64,000 nucleotides of DNA from Liolophura sinensis (lineage: Eukaryota; Mollusca; Polyplacophora; Chitonida; Chitonidae), in the NCBI RefSeq assembly GCF_032854445.1, contig NC_088305.1, positions 29,288,628 through 29,352,627 of the forward strand, given 5' to 3'. Under the pieces are notes generated by a model. It was not told the origin of the DNA, made no database searches, and worked only from the letters and a program-made list of their open reading frames with translations. A program made the translations under genes and the position numbers. Shown one piece after another: positions 11,332 to 20,908 of the stretch (positions are counted from its first letter, which is position 1; each line of letters opens with the position of its first letter).

Positions 11332-14122
11332 TTAATGTTTCTGGGAGGGGCATTTGAAATCTATTTCACTAGTAGTCCGATTATCGATGATAAAGTTATT
11401 GATAGCTGGGTTGGTGATGCAATTGCCTCCTATGGTGAAATTGACGAATTGCCAATCTGTGATGCGGCTCTCACGTGAACCGGATATGACGTTGTGTAGT
11501 GCAGCGTCCAATGGCTGGGGGGCCATCGTCCAATTCAAGAAACGGAAGTTGGACACTGAACCAACAGCGCCGTCAGACATCTGGTAATAGATTGTTCGTG
11601 GGCAAGGGTCCTCGATCCGTATGTTTCGGAATTCGACGTCGGATGTCTCAAAATCATTGGTCTGTCCCCCGAGATCGAGAACGGCGTCATTGTCGCTGAT
11701 GCGGCAGTTTTCTCCCCTGAATGTACACCAGTCAGTGTGGATAACGTCGATGTTGCTTAGTGTGGCGTTCCTCATGCGACGATCCGGCCACCAACCCATT
11801 TGAAAGACGGCGCCATTTTGAGCTTGCCAAACGACGCAACGTCTGACGACCAAGTTACTTTGGTAAACCTGGGAAAACGAAAAGAAAACAATATTTACAG
11901 CCTTCTACACTAATTTTCCGTCGCTGGCCAGTTGATTTCTCGATTTCCCATTTCTTAATGTTTGTGAGACCATAGTTACAGTAAGACTAGGTCTTGGCAG
12001 AGGAATTTTAGTTTTAAAGTTTTAAAAGAAAACACTAACATAAAGTATATTTCAGAAAGAAGATCATTAAACACTGTCGAGGAATGTAGTTTGATTTATT
12101 TTAAAATCCTGGTAAATATGCCATGCATTTGAAATGTTGGAGTCTACAAATTCTACATTCTGATTATATTGGAACCAGAGACGTCACATCAGGGTTTTGC
12201 CACTTAACACAGACAGACTGCAACACTTTATTCTTTAAAAAGACTCCATTCACCAAACTGACCTTCAAACGAATTACATTTCAAGCTAAAATATTGTGAC
12301 GTTCTTGATAACCTCTGGGTCCCAACAGACCATGGTTGAATCTGATGTTTTGAAAGCATGTCACTCGGTTGGAAAATTCTAAAGAATTCTAAATCGAACT
12401 ACTTTTCTTGACATTCTTAAATGGTCTTTAATTCTATTAGACTTCATTTTAGTGGGGTTTTTTTTTTTGGGGTTTTAACACTTAAAGTGGTCGAGATTTC
12501 CAATTAAAAAGAAAAGTTTAAGTTCAAAGCCCCGATTTCTTTCTACCATAATGCTGACGGCTGTCGTGTGAATGAGATATTCTTGACTATGCGTAAAAAC
12601 ACCAATCAATTAAATGTTTGGAGCTATAATCTTCATAAATACCACAATTTAAGATTAAGCTTGACTTAAAGGATCGATACATGAAAAGGTACTATAAAAC
12701 GAAAAGTATGGCTTTATGGAAAATGAAGAAAGATGTGGCCAAATAAAAATAAAATAAAATTAAAATACATTTTTAATTCTTATTTTATGTCTTAATAAAT
12801 CCTATATTTCATGCATCTTTTCTGGGAATATTCAAAAATGACCTCACAGATGAAGTTGAACATATTCTGGAGATTGGGAACAGCTTAGTGCAACCAATTT
12901 GGGCTCTCTCCCTCCAACAAAGTTGCTTTGCCGACTACACTATCACAGTTGTTGACCACAGCACGGCAGGGTACATAATTTCTTCACTGACCGTTGTTAC
13001 CTTAGGAAAACTGTAACTTAAAGTCATATTTAGACCCCAAGAAGAAAAAGTAAGATGAGAAGCCTTTTCTGTACTTCTAGGTGTAGACCACATCCTGAAC
13101 TCCATATTAGGAACTGAAAACCAAACGTTTAATGTATCATGTCTAAAACAGCTTCGTGATCCTCAAGCGAGAGCAACACGAAAATGACATCTAGACCCTA
13201 CCTTGAATGTATCGTCATTCGCCCAGATGAAGGAGTCCTCGACAAGCCCATCCATACCGATCCCCACTCCATCAGAGTTGTATGTCCATGGGGCCAGCAT
13301 TTTCACATTCCTGACAGTGTTAAATGAACTTTGACCCCTGTAGAAGAACTGAGGGGAATCTACCAACGTGACCCCTTCTAAGAGGTGGTTTGAGCCCTTG
13401 TCCATATTCACGAGGCCCCACACGAAGCGGTTATCGTGAAAGGGGTATATGGCCCCAGACATTATACCCCTTCCGGTTATGTTGACGGGGTGCGAAGCCG
13501 TAGTGATGAAGCCCCCCTGGAGGAACGCTCCAGGAGCGAGATACACCTGGCGAATTCCCGGCGGAAGGTGAAGCTGGCCGTTTAAGTCGTGAACGCCGAC
13601 GTCAAAAAACATGACGCTGGGATCAGTCTTTAGAGGCACATGAGTTTCAGGCTCGTCGACGAAGATGAAGAGCTTGTCGGTGATGTCTTTAGTGGTCGAC
13701 GACTGGTCCGTGTCAAATTCAACCGACATCGTGAGCCCGTTGTGCGGGACGTCAAATCGGGCAACGTTTGAGGTGATCCTATGGCACGGTATATTGTACC
13801 TCCGCGGTCGCACGTAGCATTTGCTGAAGGATCTGGCTGCGTAGATTTCCACCGTAACTGGAGTAGACGTAAACGCGAATGACGTCCAAGAGACGGAGCG
13901 GTTGGGCTTGACGCTGGAGGCGTCTTTCATGCGATGGTTTGATGTGCTGATGTACGTAAAACTGGGGAACGTCGGACCTCTTTGTGTGAGCGTCACTGCG
14001 AACTTTGTCGATGGCGTCAAAATGTCGGCGTGTGGATACACTACTAAATCTCCACGGCTACCGATGATAACTGCAATGACCACAAGTACACTTTTTACGA
14101 TTATGTCCAATGCAGATGTCAT
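11332..14122 (-). CDS. Secreted GH49-like glycoside hydrolase, copy A
   Basis: Two exons, 14122-13202 and 11868-11332, join to 485 residues. Donor GTAGGG and acceptor TTTCCCAG are visible, and the intron is phase 0. Residues 1-24 form a hydrophobic signal peptide. An N-terminal beta-rich domain (from VVYPHAD; contains SFTYISTS and SVSWTSFAF) leads into a right-handed beta-helix-like region with YLAPGAFLQGGF and ITGRGIMSG. Catalytic-type acids appear as NSDG (Asp284) and NDD (Asp303-Asp304). Their spacing of 19 and 20 residues is the one I know from GH49 dextranase (376, 395, 396) and differs from GH28 polygalacturonase. NGAVFQMGWW replaces the GH28 GHG motif. Known GH49 enzymes cut dextran or pullulan, but the substrate here is unknown. 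Its divergent neighbour at 17841-20607 is a clear paralogue with the same intron position. No break is seen. Confidence is high for a beta-helix hydrolase of clan GH-N and moderate for GH49. Confidence 0.85.
12533..12618 (+). mobile_element. SINE, family 1, 3' fragment
   Basis: Matches the family-1 tail: TTCTACCATAATGCTGACGG, GTCGTGTGAATGAGATATTCTTGA (shifted from consensus) and AAAACACCAATCAA. It sits antisense in the intron of hydrolase copy A. Confidence 0.75.
12660..13090 (+). repeat. Dispersed repeat R2, copy 1
   Basis: Aligns with 47463-47835 (plus strand) and 51116-51470 (minus strand). Shared landmarks are GGAAAATGAAGAAAG, an AGCTTAGTG/AGCTTAGCG/AGCTTAGAG block, a GGCTCTCTCCC-like block and GGAAAACTGTAACTTAAAG. 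Roughly 400 bp, divergent. Confidence 0.65.
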
Positions 14123-14265
14123 TGCGCTTTGGACATTGGTTTTCAGTCAGTATAGGCAAGCTGATATTCGTGGGTATACGTGGAAGGTTTTGTCTCAAGC
14201 ACAACCAGTGCTTTTCTCAGGTCACAGTTCTGAACCGTTCTTTTTTTCTCAAGGTCACCTTTCAA

Positions 14266-14275
14266 CCTATATACA
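14266..14275 (-). promoter_or_regulatory. Candidate TATA box of hydrolase copy A
   Basis: Minus strand reads GTGTATATAGG, with TATATA at 14273-14268. It lies about 146 bp upstream of the ATG at 14122 and would imply a 5' untranslated region of about 115 bp. Positional inference only. Confidence 0.3.
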
Positions 14276-14529
14276 CCGCGATTACTAATGTACTTGCTAA
14301 GATCTGATCACGTGCACAAAGCATGACCACGAAGTTCGTATTGATCTCAGTAGTTATCATGAAACGTTTTGTAAGATATTTGCTGGAAGCTATCTGCTAA
14401 AATGTATTTGGTAAGGGAAATTTGGATGTTGTCTTCTGGCAGTACAGGTAAGATTACGAAGATATAACAAAATACTTTCAACGGGTGTAGTGAACTTGAA
14501 TAAAACATTCACATCATGCTGAAGAAAGA

Positions 14530-14658
14530 GTTAGCACGCAAGCTCTACGCAATGACCTAGGAGCCTCCCATCAATGCGGTTGCCGTGTGTTCAAGTTCAG
14601 CTCATGATGGCTTCCTCTCCGGCCGTACGTGGGGAGGTCTTCCAGCAACCTGCAGATG
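14530..14658 (+). mobile_element. SINE, family 1, 5' half
   Basis: Carries the tRNA-like head (GTTAGCACGC, TGACCTAGGAGCCTC, GTGTTCAAGTTC), GGCCGTACGTGG and CAGCAACCTGCAGATG, then stops. The next part of the same element resumes at 16112 on the same strand, so the palindrome nest in between looks inserted into this SINE. Confidence 0.8.
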
Positions 14659-14702
14659 ATTAAGAGTTTAACACCGCCATAGCATGGTTGCGGGCCATGT
14701 GC

Positions 14703-15492
14703 AAATGTACATATTAAATAGAGTTGACCTTTCAAACAACATCAGCTGCGTCACGCAACACACTGACCCGTACGCTTACATCCCCGAGTAATTTCAGTAA
14801 TTTCATGCTGTTTATGTCTACAAAAAAAAAATTCAGTTTGTTTACTTGTTAGATTTGCTTCGTGATTTATACAAAGGTCACCTATCGGCATTTCCATCAG
14901 GGATGACAGTGTTATTTTGCACAATTTAGAGATATCGCTTTCTTTTTTTTTTTTACATTTTTTACATTTTGCCCCCAGATGCCATGACGTTGAAAAAGAA
15001 ACATTTGTTTCACGACGTTCCAATATGACCTCAGCGTTATGACGTCATAATAATGTACAGTAAACTTATACATTTTTACGTCACACAACAATAAGACACG
15101 ACGTCATACATACACAGCTTTGACGTACCGAGGTCTTTACGTAAAAATGTAAAAGTTTACGGTGCATGTATTATGACGTCATACCACTGAGATTGGAACG
15201 TCTTGAAACAAATGTTTCTTTTTCAACGTCATGGCGTCTGGTTTTAAAATATAAAACATGTACAAATAGAGATATATAGAAATTGTGCGAAATAACACTT
15301 TTATCACTGAAGGAATATCCGATAATTCTCCTTCATATAAATCATAAAAGCAAATCTAACAAGGAAACAAACTTATATTTTTTGATTTGTAGAAACAAAA
15401 AGCATTAAATGATATTATTTGGGGAGGTAAACATGTGTTGCGTGACACACTCGATGTTGTTTGAAAGGTCATCTCCATTTAATATGTATATT
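14703..15492. repeat. Long palindrome (foldback 1)
   Basis: Left arm landmarks (TTGACCTTTCAAACAACATC, CATGACGTTGAAAAAGAAAC, TAAACTTATACATTTTTACG) return as complements on the right arm at 15453-15472, about 15215-15235 and 15140-15159. Each arm includes one perfect TGACGTCA palindrome (15040-15047 and 15174-15181). Confidence 0.85.
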
Positions 15493-15513
15493 TAAGGTTT
15501 AACACCGCCTAGC

Positions 15514-15615
15514 GGTGTTTGTTGTGTAAACCGATACCGCTGGCCCTTGCGCATTCGAGAGATTTGGCATGGCACGTAACACGGTTCAGCGGTATCGGGT
15601 TACACAACAAACACC
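15514..15615. repeat. Hairpin (foldback 2)
   Basis: GGTGTTTGTTGTG ... ACCGCTG at 15514-15542 pairs with 15587-15615 around a 44-bp loop, with a single mismatch. A flanking GTTTAACACC/GGTGTTAAA pair (about 15497 and 15624) extends the symmetry. Confidence 0.85.
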
Positions 15616-15810
15616 AAGACGATGGTGTTAAAGTCTATTCTACCCCAAGAAAGGAAGAAAATGAAGCAAAAACTGCATATTTCATGCTACCATACAAACA
15701 AAAATACAAACAAACTCAAATTCGTATAATTATAGAAATAATGGCATGGACAAATATTATTCGGGGAGGTAAACGTACCGGCCGGTGTGTTGGGTGACAC
15801 ACTCGTTGTT

Positions 15811-15940
15811 AATAATGAAGTTCAAACATCACCAGGTAAATGTAAAAGGTTTCACAAGTTCAAGATAATGATATCGACATTTGGATCGAAAGTTTGTGAA
15901 ACCCTTTACATTTACGTGGTGATGCCTTGACTTCATCATT
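15811..15940. repeat. Hairpin (foldback 3)
   Basis: AATAATGAAG ... GGTTTCACAA at 15811-15857 pairs with 15894-15940, with a few mismatches and a loop of about 36 bp. Confidence 0.8.
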
Positions 15941-16111
15941 ATTATTGAACCCAGGTACAACTATGAGTCTTAAACACTCGATGTTGTTTGAAAGGTCACC
16001 TCTATTTGATATGTATATTTGCACAGGGCCCGCAACTAACAGCGGGATAGAATTTCACACGGCCCGCAAGTGAGCGGGGGGGGGGGGGGGGGGGCGAGGG
16101 GGGTCCGCGGT

Positions 16112-16208
16112 CCCTGCCAGGTTTCCTCCCACCATTATTATGCTGGTTGCCGTCGTATGAGTGAAATATTTTTGAGTACAGCGTAAAACACCAGTCAAGG
16201 AAATAAAA
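16112..16208 (+). mobile_element. SINE, family 1, 3' half
   Basis: TGCCAGGTTTCCTCCCACC, TATGCTGGTTGCCGTCGTAT, GTGAAATATTTTTGAGTAC and GCGTAAAACACCAGTCAA continue the element interrupted at 14658. Confidence 0.8.
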
Positions 16209-16257
16209 AATATTTTCGAAAACAAAATGCCTTTGATAGAATCGTTGTTTACACATA

Positions 16258-16335
16258 TGAAAGAGTGAGTGAGTGAGTGCTTGGGGTTTAACGTCATACT
16301 CAACAATTTTTCAGTCATTTGACGACGACACATAT
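16258..16335 (-). mobile_element. SINE, family 2, 3' tail
   Basis: On the minus strand, GTCGTCAAATGACTGAAAAA, TTGTTGAGTATGACGTTAAA and CCCCAAGCACTCACTCACTC. The same tail, less the CACTC repeats, ends the longer copy at 35590-35928. Confidence 0.7.
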
Positions 16336-16339
16336 GAAA

Positions 16340-17780
16340 GAAACCTGTCACAAAGTTACTGGGAACTAAACCCGGTGCCATCCGGGCTGTATCCCATAGC
16401 TTTATTATTCACTTACCTTAAAAAATCTGTTAACTTTAACAATATGGTTTGTTGTCTGAGTCATGCTAGAATGTGTTTTGCTATTATAACATATTACTGT
16501 GTCACGCTCAACATTATGATAATATCCTATATCTGTGTTAACAATGGAATATGTCTGCTGAATTTAACAGAATAACCTCTAATTCTAGGTAATTCTAGTG
16601 CATTCTAACGCCGCTCAGAAAACACAGTTCTGTTAAATTTGACAGATATTTTCTCTGACATCACCATGTCTTCTGGTGGATGATTAGATTCCCTCCCCTG
16701 GTTCATCAGGTTAGTTGTAACTTTTAGATCGGCCTCGAAATGATGCCAGGTCCTCAGATTTGTATAAAAGATACCCCAGAGAATCGGAACGCACCTTGGG
16801 CGTAGGTCTTAGGATGATTATACATCTCTTGGATGTGAGAATGTAAGAATTTGAAACTGTACAGACGTTGTCCACCTCAAACTACTAGACTGTTAGGGAC
16901 GTTGTTATGTTCTTCTTTTAATTTCGTCGAATTTAGCGACCATGACACGGGTGTTTGGTTGGCGTTGAATCAGTTCTCGTGGTCGTGGATGCCATACATC
17001 TACATGGGGATGACCATCATTGTCCATAGAGTGTGGACCTTGACGATGGCAGGGGAGCAGGTAAAGGTAAAGAAACGTCCTGGAGATGGACATCCATGGC
17101 TTGGCGAAACTAGTGTCATGCGTACCATTTGGACTAATTTTACGCTAACGAAAAAAATCCCACGAAGGTTTACACCTGGCCACTTGGTTATCTCCATCCA
17201 TTAAACTGTCCGCCATCGCGTAAGAAAATAATTCCTGAGTTTTGTGTTTAACAATAACCAGAAAAATACATAAATAATAAAAAAATAATAATAAAAAAAA
17301 TAAATAAGTACATAAATAAATCAATAAATAAATAAATAAAGCGTACACAACCATTATGGGAGATGTATGATGCTGTAGTTGGGTCTTGAACTCGTCCTGC
17401 AGTCGTCTTGAAGTCGTCTGAAAAACTATGGCTTATTTACATGTTATGCATGGCAACTGTATTAACAGATAAACCAAACCGGTTTTTTCCGGATGAAGTA
17501 AAATTAGGTCACCGCTTTCATCCTTATATAACCTAAATTTTGCAAAGAACATCCATTTTTTGGGTTCATTTGAGGTTTTGGGCACAAAACACTTAAGCGA
17601 TACACATATACAACACTGCCACATCAGAAAACAGCAGAGTGTTTCACTGTTTCAGATTTCACATTGCCATGATCGGTGTGACAAATTGTCAGTGGACAGG
17701 GTTTGTCTAGACCAGGGTGTGTGGGTGGTCGTAGAACTGGGTCGTCTTAAACATCTGGCCTGTCTGTGGAGGCTTGAGAA
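16340..17780. other. Intergenic DNA upstream of hydrolase copy B
   Basis: No gene recognised. It contains an A/T-rich run of TAAATAAATAAA type at about 17255-17340. The longest open frames (about 100-117 codons) show no domain. Confidence 0.5.
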
Positions 17781-17786
17781 TTTACA

Positions 17787-17792
17787 TATATA
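17787..17792 (+). promoter_or_regulatory. Candidate TATA box of hydrolase copy B
   Basis: TATATA within TTACATATATAGATAGG, 48 bp before the ATG at 17841. Transcription starting about 25-30 bp downstream would leave a 5' untranslated region of about 20 bp. Inferred from position and motif only. Confidence 0.4.
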
Positions 17793-17840
17793 GATAGGCG
17801 CTATGCAAAGCTTGATCTGTTTAGGACGTTCATATCAAAC

Positions 17841-19816
17841 ATGGCACTACTCCCGACATCAGCGGTTTTGTTCATGTTAATGATTTGTCAACAAGGAAGC
17901 ACTAATCTCGTCATCTACCCGCATGCGAATGGACCACCAGCCTCCAACCACTTCACCATTTTCCTGAGCCAAGGTGGAAACAAGCACAAAAGTTTCACCT
18001 ATATCTCCACCTCGGATCACCGCACGCACGACGCTAGTTCTGTCAAGCCACACAGGTCCGTCTCCTGGACGTCTTTTGCTTTTACCGGTTCTCCAGTCAC
18101 CGTCGAGGTTCACACTCAGTCAGATTTCCACAACTGCTTGGTTAGGCCCATGAGCTACGGTTTTCATTGTAGGCGAACCGGGCCTAAGGTTGCCCAATTC
18201 ACCGTCCAACACAACACCCGTATGATGTCCGTGGAATTCGACAACGACCAAACTAACAACCACAAGGACATCACCAACAAACTGGTGGTTTTCGCGGACC
18301 CACCGGAAACCAATATCCCTTCAAAACACGACGCAAGCGTTCTCTTCTATGACGTCGGTTTGCATAATTTAAACGGACAAAAACTCCTGGACTCTCACAT
18401 CAAGGAGGTGTATTTGGCCCCAGGGGCCTTCGTTCAAGGAGGATTCCGGACCTCTGGGGGTTCGGTAAAAATCAGAGGCCGAGGAATCATGTCCGGGACA
18501 ATATACAAGTTCCACGACAAGAGGTTTTTGTGGGGTATGATCAACCTAGACAAAGGATCGCATCACGTGGTAGAAGGTATCACCCTGGTGGACTCACCTC
18601 AGTTCTTTTATCGGGGCCTCAGTGACAACAATGTGGTGAGGAACTTGAAGACATTGGCGCCGTGGACGTACAACTCTGATGGAGTGGGAATCGGACATGA
18701 CGGCTTGGTAGAGGACAGTTTCTTCATGGCTAACGACGATTCGATCAAGGTGAAGATTCAGTGGTAGCTTTCTGCTGCATTGTTTCAATGCAGCGGAAAG
18801 CTGTCCAGAAAGTTCTGCCTGTTACACCCATTAAATCTCAGTCAATTTTTAGTGCTTCTTCGTTACACAAATGGCTGACTGCAATTCTACTTGCGACGAA
18901 AATTGTCGAATATAAAAGTTAATGTTTCTAATTGCATCTTGGTAATGTCACACGCAAGACGCAATGGCCTAAGACTTAAGTTTAAGTCCAGCTCATGCTG
19001 GCTTTCTGTGCGGTCAGATGTATATAGATGTACACATTTTGCTGTCCACTTTGAGTTGGGATCAGTTAGCTTACTTTCCTTGGCAGTAACTTTTCAAACT
19101 AGGTTTTATTTACCAAAACTAGTTCAGAGAGCTCCCCTGCCATCCCGCATCGTATGATCGAACGCTAGAACACCATAGCCAAACACAAGCGTCTTTTATT
19201 TTATTTTTTTTTTTGATTGGTGTTTTACGCCGTACTCAAGAATATTTCACTTATACGACGGCGGCCAGCATTATGGTGGGTGGAAACCGGGCAGAGCCCG
19301 GGGGAAACCCACGACCATCCGCAGCAAGCGTCTTTTAACTTCATATTGAAATTTCTCTAGTTCTTATGTAAGCAGAACTTTTCTCTACCTCCCTCTCTTG
19401 ACATGTAGCATGATAAAATGGTAGCTAGGTAAATGTAGCATGGTAACGTGGTACATGTAATATGGTAACGAGGTAGCGAGGTAGATGCAGCATGGTAACG
19501 TGGTAGCGAGGTAAATGTAGCAGGGTAACGAGGTAGCAAGGTACATGCAGCATGGTAACGAGGTAGCGAGGTAAATGTAGCATGGTAACGAGGTAGCGAG
19601 CTTCATGGCGCATGGTAACGAGGTAGCGAGGTACATGTTGCATGGTAACGTGGCAGCGAGGTACATGTAGCATGACAGCGAGGTAGCGAATTAAGGTAGG
19701 GGTGCTTCGTAGTATAAGTGAAATATTCTTGAGTACGGCGTAAAACACCAATAAATAAATAAGTAAATATTTTATTCTAAGACCCTGTAGATTTCATGGT
19801 GAAAACACCTGTTGTT

Positions 19817-19859
<43 letters not shown>

Positions 19860-20607
19860 TATATTTATTTATTTATTTATTTATTTATTCATTGATTGGT
19901 GATTTATTGATTGGTGTTTTACGCCGTAGAATATTTCACTTCTACGACGGCGACCAACATTATGGTGGGAAGAAACCAGACAGAGCCGGGGTAAAACCCA
20001 TGACAATTCGCAGGTTGCTGGCAGACATTCCCACGTGCCTTGTTGTTTAAGCACAGTTGCTATTCTTTCTTCATAATAGGTATATACGGATAACATGGTG
20101 GTCCGTCGCTGTGTGGTTTGGCAAGCTCAGAATGGGGCCGTGTTTCAGACGGGCTGGTGGACCGGAAGAGACATGCAAAAGGTCCGCATCAGCGACATCG
20201 ACGTCATTCACACTGACTGGTGTACATTCAAGGGAGACAACTGCCACATCAGCGACAATGACGCCGTTTTGGACCAGGCAGGAGACACAAAACATTTCAA
20301 AACTACCGACATCTCCTTCGAGAACATCAGAATCGAAGGATCTTGCCCTCGGATCATCAATTTCAAGATGCACCCAGGCGCCACAGGGACCGTCTCAAAT
20401 GTTCGCTTCACGAACTGGGACGTGGAATCTCAGCCGACTCATGACTCACTCCATAACGAGATAGCAGGCAGCTCTTCGGGCGGTCAAGTGACGAACTGGC
20501 ACTTTACCAATTTCAAGATCGGCGGCCATTGTGTGCACAACCCTACTTCGGAAGACTTCAAAATTGACCCCCACACCACCAGTGACATACACTTCACTTG
20601 CCACTAA
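17841..20607 (+). CDS. Secreted GH49-like glycoside hydrolase, copy B
   Basis: Exons 17841-18749 and 20080-20607 join in phase 0 (AAG|GTGAAG donor, TTCATAATAG acceptor) to give 478 residues and a TAA at 20605. Residues 1 to about 20 are a signal peptide. The order of blocks follows copy A: VIYPHAN, SFTYISTSDHR, SVSWTSFAF, YLAPGAFVQGGF, RGRGIMSG, VDSPQFFYRG, NSDG (Asp280) and NDD (Asp299-Asp300), then KVYTDNMVVRRCVVWQ across the splice and NGAVFQTGWW. By eye about 60% of residues match copy A, with both catalytic-type motifs kept. The spacing of 19 and 20 residues between NSDG and NDD fits GH49. The copies diverge most at residues 24-36 and 95-120 and at the extreme C-terminus, so substrate range may differ. 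The gene looks intact. The family's known substrates are alpha-glucans, but the substrate here cannot be read from sequence. Confidence 0.87.
18950..19021 (+). mobile_element. SINE, family 1, head fragment
   Basis: CACGCAAGACGCAATGGCC, AAGTCCAGCTCATGCTGGC and TTTCTGTGCGGTC match the start of the family, with losses. Confidence 0.45.
19199..19324 (-). mobile_element. SINE, family 1, 5'-truncated, with target duplication
   Basis: The minus strand starts within GCGGATGGTCGTGGG and runs to the ACGGCGTAAAACACCAATC tail. A perfect 13-bp target-site duplication, CAAGCGTCTTTTA, flanks it (19186-19198 and 19325-19337), so insertion through the 5'-truncated copy is directly supported. Confidence 0.92.
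19408..19690. repeat. 30-bp minisatellite, about 9 copies
   Basis: The unit is of the type GCATGGTAACGAGGTAGCGA plus GGTAAATGTA, length 30, with substitutions between copies. The minus strand shows an open frame through it only because the unit is a multiple of three and lacks stops. Confidence 0.93.
19697..19768 (+). mobile_element. SINE, family 1, 3' fragment
   Basis: GTATAAGTGAAATATTCTTG, AGTACGGCGTAAAACACCAA and a TAAATAAATAAG tail. Confidence 0.8.
19812..20041 (-). mobile_element. SINE, family 1, with expanded (TTTA)n tail
   Basis: The minus strand has CAACCTGCGAATTGTCATG (diverged from consensus), CCACCATAATGTTGGTCG and TACGGCGTAAAACACCAATC, then about 90 bp of (TAAA)n. The microsatellite at 19816-19888 is therefore the element's own A-rich tail. 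Its 5' end lies only about 40 bp before exon 2 of hydrolase copy B. Confidence 0.8.
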
Positions 20608-20622
20608 AGAGAACAATGAATT

Positions 20623-20628
20623 AATAAA
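20623..20628 (+). terminator. Polyadenylation signal of hydrolase copy B
   Basis: AATAAA 15 bp after the stop codon, implying a very short 3' untranslated region. Confidence 0.7.
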
Positions 20629-20711
20629 ACAAAGGTTGTAGAGAACACCATGTGTTATATTTTGTGACATTTTATTGTCTCTTGTCTGTTGGGTGAAAAG
20701 AATAACAGTTG

Positions 20712-20902
20712 AGGATCGCTTTGGCGTTCTAAAGGTAGGGGCGTCCGCCTCAAAGTCGGGAGACCCGGGATCAAACCCGAGTCTTGTCATATACCAAATA
20801 CTTTAAAAATGGTACTTATCACTGCCTCGTTTGGAGCTTACAACTGAGAGGTTAGAGCATGGAAACAGGGCTGCTTGGCCTGGTGTCAACGGCTATATGC
20901 AG
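20712..20902 (+). mobile_element. SINE, family 2, 5' part
   Basis: GGCGTCCGCCTCAAAGTCGG, GAGACCCGGGATCAAACCCG (B box), TGGTACTTATCACTGCCTCG, GAGAGGTTAGAGCATGG and TTGGCCTGGTGTCAACG align with 35590-35790. The copy stops where the reverse-transcriptase fragment begins. Confidence 0.75.
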
Positions 20903-20908
20903 AAACTA

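Larger units (their letters stand above)
11869..13201 (-). other. Intron of hydrolase copy A
   Basis: This 1333-bp intron is bounded by GT at 13201-13200 and AG at 11870-11869. It carries a SINE tail (12533-12618) and a copy of dispersed repeat R2 (12660-13090). No coding sequence inside. Confidence 0.85.
14687..16036. mobile_element. Nest of foldback palindromes inserted in a SINE
   Basis: A 57-bp outer inverted repeat (14687-14743 and 15980-16036; GTTGCGGGCC ... AACAACATC and its near complement) encloses three smaller foldbacks. The first, 14703-15492, is a long near-palindrome with its loop around 15081-15139. The second, 15514-15615, has 29-bp arms with one mismatch. The third, 15811-15940, has arms of about 47 bp. 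The arms at 15453-15492 match the outer repeat as well, so one end sequence occurs three times. No transposase frame is present, which fits non-autonomous foldback DNA elements inserted into or near one another. Confidence 0.75.
18750..20079 (+). other. Intron of hydrolase copy B
   Basis: This 1330-bp intron is at the same codon and phase as in copy A. It has filled with other sequence: SINE pieces at 18950, 19199, 19697 and 19812 and a 30-bp minisatellite at 19408-19690. None of these is in the copy A intron, so they arrived after the duplication. Confidence 0.85.

Noticed and set aside
11331-11336. ATTAAA on the minus strand as polyadenylation signal for hydrolase copy A
   Set aside because: It overlaps the stop codon; no convincing signal could be placed downstream.
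13163-13201. Extension of hydrolase copy A exon 1 past NDDTFK
   Set aside because: The frame continues for 12 codons past a GTAGGG donor, but copy B splices at the same codon and exon 2 restores the homologous VYQSN sequence.
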